Shown here piece after piece: positions 58,880-64,000 of a stretch of DNA of 64,000 nucleotides. Position numbers and translations under genes: made by a program. The first letter of the stretch is position 1; each line of letters opens with the position of its first letter. This stretch comes from Heterobilharzia americana (Eukaryota > Platyhelminthes > Trematoda > Strigeidida > Schistosomatidae), in contig OX104127.1 of the NCBI GenBank assembly GCA_944470555.2, positions 49,714,934-49,778,933 of the forward strand, in the 5' to 3' direction. A model generated the notes under the pieces. It was given only the letters and a program-made list of their open reading frames with translations. It did no database searches and was not told where the DNA came from.

Positions 58880-59010
58880 TCCTCATGACTACAGATACGC
58901 CTTGCTGAAGAGTCCCAACAAGTACGAAACGCAAGTTAAGCAGTACTTCCTGTGAAATAACTTCAAACATTGTGGCATCATTTCGCTTGGTGGACACATT
59001 GCAGACATCG
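58880..59010 (+). repeat. Third-family repeat with intact hammerhead-like words (copy 4)
   Basis: CTGAAGA (58905-58911), GTCCC, then ACGAAAC with GAAA at 58926-58929, followed by GCAAGTTAAGCAG. Both conserved ribozyme boxes are intact. Stem I and stem III cannot be drawn convincingly. The remainder matches the CATTGTGGCATC block of 45980-46020. Confidence 0.45.
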
Positions 59011-59759
59011 TTGGTGGTCATCGGCGTACAGTTTTAGGGATTAAATTGGTGATTGAGTTACCTACTGAGGGTCAATTCGTAAACTTAAATCTCGGTTAGT
59101 ACTACTCGGAATGTTGGGATAATATGTATGCGTGCACATATCCACGCCTTCCCATGTAGCGGTGGTTTGATCACACTCTTGTTAATATGCTTATGCTCTC
59201 TTTCTGTGTTGCTCATTTTTGTGAAGTCCCTGAAATTATCACAGGATTATGCAATTCACTGCCAGTTAAACTGATCAGTGGATGCAAACAATAAGCAGAA
59301 ATGTGTATGAAACTCAACTCTTGAGTCTAGTACTGATTTTCTTCACCTGCGAAACATAGAACATACACTACAGTTATGCTGGCTGATCTCGAGTGGCCAT
59401 CGAGCCGAATATCTTGGTTTATAGACAGTGAACATCATCGAAGATCCCAGGATGACGTTTGTTACCATGTTCTAACCTACTGATGTTCATTTTGTGTCCT
59501 AACTGTGCATAGAAAATGAGAATATATCTTGCTGATGAGTAATAACGGGTTCGAAAAACTGAGCCTAAAGTTCTTTGTCATATAATTCAGTACATCTGAC
59601 ACGCTGAACTGCTGCGAGATTAAATCACTGATCGCAATGCTCAACAGTTCTTCAGATTTTAGAATAAGGCTGTTATTTTATTCCCCACTGTACGATTTGT
59701 TCGCTGAATTAAGCTAAATAATCATGTACAGATCACAATTCTTGAAATAAACTAAAAAA
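59011..59759. other. No gene recognised; another third-family core near 59530
   Basis: CTTGCTGATGAG at 59531-59542, followed by TCGAAAAAC, resembles the 58.9 kb core. The rest is featureless. Confidence 0.35.
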
Positions 59760-60065
59760 CTGGTGGTTTGTGGTGATTTATTGATTTCAAGTTGGTATTC
59801 ATCATGGACTGATATCAGTTGGGGGAACATTAGAAATCTAGGAGCACCAGACAGCTGCTTCGTTTTAGCGTCGGACTCCTCAGCAATGCGCATCCATGAC
59901 CCAACTCATCGGGGGTCGAACCCGAAACCTTGGGTTTGTGCACCCAGCAATATTACCATTCAGCCACTGGGTCAGGATCCAGTGATCCATATTTCAAACT
60001 TCTACCAGTTCATGGCATAGCGCGAACTTTAAGAACTACCTCTCGAAGCTAGGCACTAATGAGCG
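59760..60065 (-). repeat. SINE-like hammerhead retroposon, copy 10
   Basis: Minus-strand copy. The tRNA-like part (GGTTTCGGGTTCGACC, reverse of about 59914-59930) and the hammerhead (59890-59845) are recognisable: CTGAGGA and GTC intact, GAAG instead of GAAA, stem II weak. The left end is the conserved GATTTCAAGTTGGTATTCATC. Confidence 0.78.
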
Positions 60066-60071
60066 CTAGAG

Positions 60072-60425
60072 CGGGGTTTGTGTGGATTTATTGATTTCAA
60101 GTTGATATTCATCATGGACCGACATCAGCGGGAGGAGCATTGGGAAGCATACCTGGGAGACGTGGGGACAAATAGTCAACAGTGACATTGGGTGATAGTC
60201 GCGCTATGTCGTAAACGGACAGAAGTAGAAAATATGGACGATTGGCATCCGAACCAGTCGCTGAATTTTGATGTGCTGGCCGCGGAACCTGAAGGTCCTG
60301 ACCGGTGCGGTCATAGGTGCACATTGCTGAGGAGTTCCATACTGAGATGAAACAGCTGTCCAGTGCTTCCAGGTTTCCAATGTTCTTCCTCAGTCTATGA
60401 TGAATACCAACTCCCACTAGACGAA
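60072..60425 (+). repeat. SINE-like hammerhead retroposon with inverted terminal ends, copy 11
   Basis: The hammerhead at 60322-60365 has CTGAGGA (60327-60333), GAAA (60349-60352), GTC (60358-60360) and a five-pair stem I, with stem II mostly wobble pairs. It is the most intact plus-strand example here. The tRNA-like part is at about 60255-60315. The left end (60084-60130) is the reverse complement of the right end (60376-60412), as in copy 4. It lies directly after copy 10, which shares the same left end. Confidence 0.8.
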
Positions 60426-60689
60426 TATTATTAGACGGCCGGTTGTCTCATTTTCAGAGACAGTCTATAATCTATGCAGAGAACATTTGAAGGAACTGAA
60501 TACTGTGAGCAGTCATGTGAACACCACTAAATCTCCCGCGGAATTTTCAGAATGGTGTGGTTCAATGTCACAGCATTCTATAAGTCAGCTGGAGCACAAA
60601 TGGTTAACCCCACTGTGTCTCTCCTGGCAGCTGACGATACAAGGCTTTAGTAACACATAAAACTTCAGTTTCCAAACTTCACTGAACTC
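60426..60689. other. No clear feature
   Basis: Possibly decayed 5' PLE sequence; nothing definite. Confidence 0.3.
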
Positions 60690-62290
60690 CACGACTTTTG
60701 TTTGACTACATACTCGCAGTTCAGCAGATATTACAAATAGATGAAACGAAATCTACTCGAACCACCGATATTCAGACTGATTGTAGGAACTGTAATGCAG
60801 AGACTGGAAGCTACCGTTTCATCAGTAATCAAACCAAAATTTTCATCCACTATATAGATGACATGTCCATTATCACTGAAGAGGATGAAGTGGGAACCGC
60901 TGACAACTTGATCGACGACATGAAATTCACGGTGGAACAAGAATTGAAAAACCAAACACCATTCCTAGACATTTCGGTTAGTAGAACAAACACACAAAGA
61001 TTGGAGGCCCATCACATACGGATTGAATCATCCACTACGCAAGCAACAACCCAGCAACGCACGAACCTAGCTGCAAGCAAACTTCATTCGAAAGAGCAAA
61101 ACAGACTGCAGTACAACAACCTCAAAGAAGAACAAACAAAATCACTTGAAGTCTGTTGTCGGAAGGAGCGGTTACTTACGCTACTTTATCACTAGATATT
61201 TGTCCAACTCACCACCGACTACAAAGCCATTCACGGAAATCAACGAACGGATTGTCCTACCATGTATTGAGAACATATTCGAGATCACGATAAGACCATT
61301 GAGGCCTTTGGGGATAGATGTGGCTCATAACCAGTATATTTTCTTTCATCTTTATTACTTAGACTAGAGAACGCAACAACAAAAAACGCTAAACGAGACG
61401 ATACACTGCAGAAAGTGGTGAAGTGACCGAGTGAAATAATAAGGAATAAGCGAACGATACTAACGCATTGAGACACTTGGACTAGATACGAATAGTGATA
61501 GTTCTCCCTCAGTACCTCATACTTCATTTATATACAGTTTTCATGAGCATAAAAAACCACTACGTTAAAAAGCTTATTTTGATTGGTCAAGTGCAGGGCG
61601 AAGTTGTCCAATAAAATTTTTCCCGACCACATACTAACATACTGCAAAAACTTCTGCCCTAGCTCTTGATGACTTCAAATGAGGGGATTTTTAATTAGGT
61701 CGCTACCACTATATTCATTTTAGCAAACATTGGTTGCCAGTTAAACGGCATGAGTCTTTCATTGCTTATATCAACCATGAACACGAATTCGATTTCCAAT
61801 ACATCGATATCTTGGACAAAAGAAACACGAATAGTAGGGATTTCACAGAAGCTTGGCACTCAGGTCAGCCGACAATCCACAAGTGCATAGACAAAGACCA
61901 ACCAATTAGACGAATGACAGAAAACCCCAAGGTCAGTTAGACAGACGACTAATAGGAGATTCTGTGCAGTCAGTGAATCAAAACTAGTAATCATAAGCCA
62001 TCTGGTCAGGAGTGGCTATTTCATCACTCCTACAGAAAGCCTGATAGCCCAATTTCTATGGAAGTTAGTGCCAATGACGTCGAGAAAGATAATAAGGACT
62101 CCACGATTACACCATCCAACTTCAGGGAACGCAACAACACCAAGATCATCTGTCTGCGTTACAAATATTCTACGTTATTCCATATTCAAACCTTTACACA
62201 ATACTATATGACCTTCGAAAACGTGTGTTACAAAGACTTAAGGTTCTCGGTGGACATCTTAACCGAATGTTTAAACACTTAATAATGCTG
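60690..62290 (+). mobile_element. Penelope-like element, RT motif C and endonuclease tail, interrupted
   Basis: The 165-codon frame at 60698-61195 carries FIHYIDDMSIITE: the YIDD catalytic box of a PLE reverse transcriptase, at residues 52-55. NQTPFLDISVSR follows. The thumb block continues in 61146-61367 (SGYLRYFITR, ERIVLPCIENI). About 360 bp of unrelated sequence then replaces the first half of the GIY-YIG domain. The frame at 61734-61940 resumes at VKRHES, HEFDFQYIDIL, DFTEAWHSGQP, the end of the nuclease. It is the same lineage as 13-14.8 kb. Confidence 0.75.
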
Positions 62291-62299
62291 ACTGTAGTA

Positions 62300-62900
62300 T
62301 TTCATTACCTTTCTAGACAGCATCATCAACACCAACTTCAATGTGCAGTGAGCTGTCAGTATTTCTCCGAGTGATTAAGTAGCTTGGTCTGACGAACTGG
62401 TTGTTTCCTTTGATTGTAGTGTTATTGACTGCATAGATTTTCCTATTGGCTGTTTGTCTAAATGATCTCTGACCTTGCAATGGTTCATAATTTTCCTTAT
62501 TGGCCGATAGATAGGGTTTATGTCTATACATCTATTGGTTGCAGATTGAACTGACTACCAAGCTTCTAGGAATTCTCTGATATTTTTTGTATTTTTAGTG
62601 TTCAAGATCTCTACCTTTTTAAAGTTGAATTAGTGTGCATAGTTGTCCACGTGTATTGGCATTAGCAACGATATTTCGTGATGTTCAATAACCAACTGAT
62701 GTTCATGTAAACGAAGGTAAAAAGGGTGATAGAATTGCTCGAAAAGTATCCTCCACTTTTCAGGCAATAATTTGTAGAGGTCAGTTATTTTAGAACTCAG
62801 TCCCAGGAATAAACAGCTTAGTATATTAACAGGTAAGGTTTTAACTACTTTAAGTTGCTGTTTTCTAAAAAAATTTTTCTTAGTGAGCATTCGTAAATTA
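62300..62900 (-). mobile_element. Penelope-like element tail, inverted against the previous one
   Basis: On the minus strand, RLHEHQLVIEHHEISLLMPIHVDNY (in two parts, 62700-62630) is followed in a shifted frame by an REFLEAW-type block (near 62575-62540) and the CIDI..RPIRK words, then non-coding tail. The tail near 62400-62480 is a diverged inverted copy of 61930-62010 on the plus strand. Two related PLE tails thus face each other. Confidence 0.7.
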
Positions 62901-63099
62901 ATCGTCCATATTATAGATAAGTAGATGGGAGATAAAAGCTTGCTGTGCTTTTGTTCATGTCTAGTTGACTGACTAGAGCAGCCTGCTTCGAAGAGATTAC
63001 AATTTCAGTCACAGTACAATTTCATATCTTCCACCAAAATGAACTCTTCATCGTCTGTCTACCGCTGAAAACAACATAACGTTCTTAATTTAGATAATA
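62901..63099. other. No recognisable feature
   Basis: Nothing recognised. Confidence 0.4.
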
Positions 63100-63240
63100 T
63101 AGCAATTGTTCCCGGGCTCGAGTCCTAGAAGGAACAAAATATCACTCAAAGTACGTCCAGCTGACGAGTGAGTCCCAAGTAGGAAGAGACGCGCATCCAG
63201 GACTCCACTGCTAACCACTATGCATCCTTAGTGACGTCAG
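63100..63240 (+). repeat. Degraded Sm-alpha-type retroposon with hammerhead domain
   Basis: The box-B-like GGCTCGAGTCCT is at 63115-63126. The hammerhead lies at about 63152-63210. CTGACGA is intact, but a four-base GTGA insertion precedes stem II, and GAAA has become GAGA. The downstream ACTCCACTGCTAACCACTA words match the palindrome and the 44.2-kb copy. Confidence 0.7.
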
Positions 63241-64000
63241 TGAAACTTATGTAAGCATTACTGATTTTTTTTAGCAGTGAATGCAACTTCTATACACCCA
63301 TGATAGATTGTCTCTAGTCTATCACTTAACTGACATCTGTTCTTGAACCGGGACCATCATGATTGTGTCTACTTGCTGCATTTCCATACTGTATTCAATA
63401 AAAATAATGAATTGATCGATAGAATAAATCAATCAAGCCCAGACGTGATGCTGTATGCAGTGATAACGTAGACTTTAGTTAGTTTTAGTTGATGAAAAAC
63501 AAATTATTTCTCTAATATTTAGTTGATGTTTAAAAACTTTTTTAAATTATTCTAGATCGATACTTTATTGATTGAATGAATTTTTAACTAGAAAATAAAG
63601 ATAATTATTGATCTAAAATGACGATGACTGTTAGGCAGCTAGCATTACAGGTGTTACAGTAGCTCGTAAACATTACAAGAGTAGGGAACAAACCTAGTCT
63701 GATAGAGGGGAATAGGATTGGAAATTAATTAGACGCCCTAATTCCCCTCCTATTATATTGATTTAGTGGGGTGGGGGTAGGGTCCAAACATATCAGCACC
63801 CCAGCGAGTGATGTTGTCCTAACTGACACTAAAAACCCACTGCTAGCTGCCACTAAGCAAATAACAGCATAACGACTAATCATGTAATATTGAGACATCC
63901 ATGTAGGAGCCTATATGCCAGGAGACGTCGATCAATTCGATCCAGAATAACAACGGAAAACTATCCATTGTTCACTTTAGTGAACTGTATTTAAAAACAA
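63241..64000. other. No gene; one short hairpin
   Basis: GAGGGGAAT (63705-63713) pairs ATTCCCCTC (63741-63749). The rest is featureless, with a G-rich patch at 63767-63783. Confidence 0.5.

Noticed and set aside
1..64000. CRISPR arrays, operons, ribosome binding sites, riboswitches, replication origins
   Set aside because: Repeats are dispersed and eukaryotic in type; no regularly spaced short repeats or clustered prokaryotic genes occur.

Overview
This window looks like repeat-rich, AT-rich, non-coding nuclear DNA of a platyhelminth, most likely a schistosome or close relative. The inference rests on the mix of repeats: Sm-alpha-type retroposons carrying hammerhead ribozymes, RTE-clade LINEs, Penelope-like elements (PLEs) with GIY-YIG endonucleases, and a trace of a gypsy-type integrase. 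No host protein-coding gene, rRNA, CRISPR array or bacterial-style operon was recognised. Any host gene here would be present only as intron or intergenic DNA. Every coding region I can identify belongs to a mobile element, and every one is broken.

Layout. 1-5.3 kb: hammerhead SINE-like copy, a near-perfect head-to-head palindrome of two hammerhead domains (652-855), an RTE fragment (-), and a PLE tail flanked by ~345-bp inverted arms (4121-5232). 8.7-9.4 kb: two SINE-like copies in opposite orientation. 10.45 kb: tetranucleotide microsatellite. 13.0-14.8 kb: PLE (-). 15.65-16.75 kb: PLE (+), (TA)n, and a solitary hammerhead-like motif. 19.9-20.9 kb: PLE with ~240-bp inverted arms. 27.9-31.3 kb: RTE copy A, with several independent microsatellite expansions and a deleted RT core. 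32.7-33.0 kb: two inverted tRNA-like elements with terminal inverted repeats. 35.7-39.65 kb: the best-preserved element, an RTE-type LINE with a 905-codon open stretch. 39.8-42.0 kb: SINE copies and a 127-bp MITE. 44.2 kb: Sm-alpha copy. 46.5-49.84 kb: RTE copy B, full length, bounded by an 11-bp target-site duplication. 53.5-56.3 kb: RTE copy C (-), a mosaic of A-like and B-like sequence, abutting a gypsy integrase fragment. 56.9-60.4 kb: four SINE-like copies. 60.7-62.9 kb: two PLE pieces tail to tail. 63.1 kb: degraded Sm-alpha copy.

How the parts relate. The RTE elements encode an APE-type endonuclease and reverse transcriptase and could in principle have mobilised non-autonomous repeats. 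The SINE-like elements carry tRNA-like promoter boxes plus a self-cleaving ribozyme motif. The PLEs form a separate retroelement class, represented by at least three distinct GIY-YIG lineages. Inverted arrangement recurs at every scale: palindrome, PLE arms, paired SINEs, and the RTE B/C arms. All family assignments come from reading motifs by eye; no database search or folding program was run.
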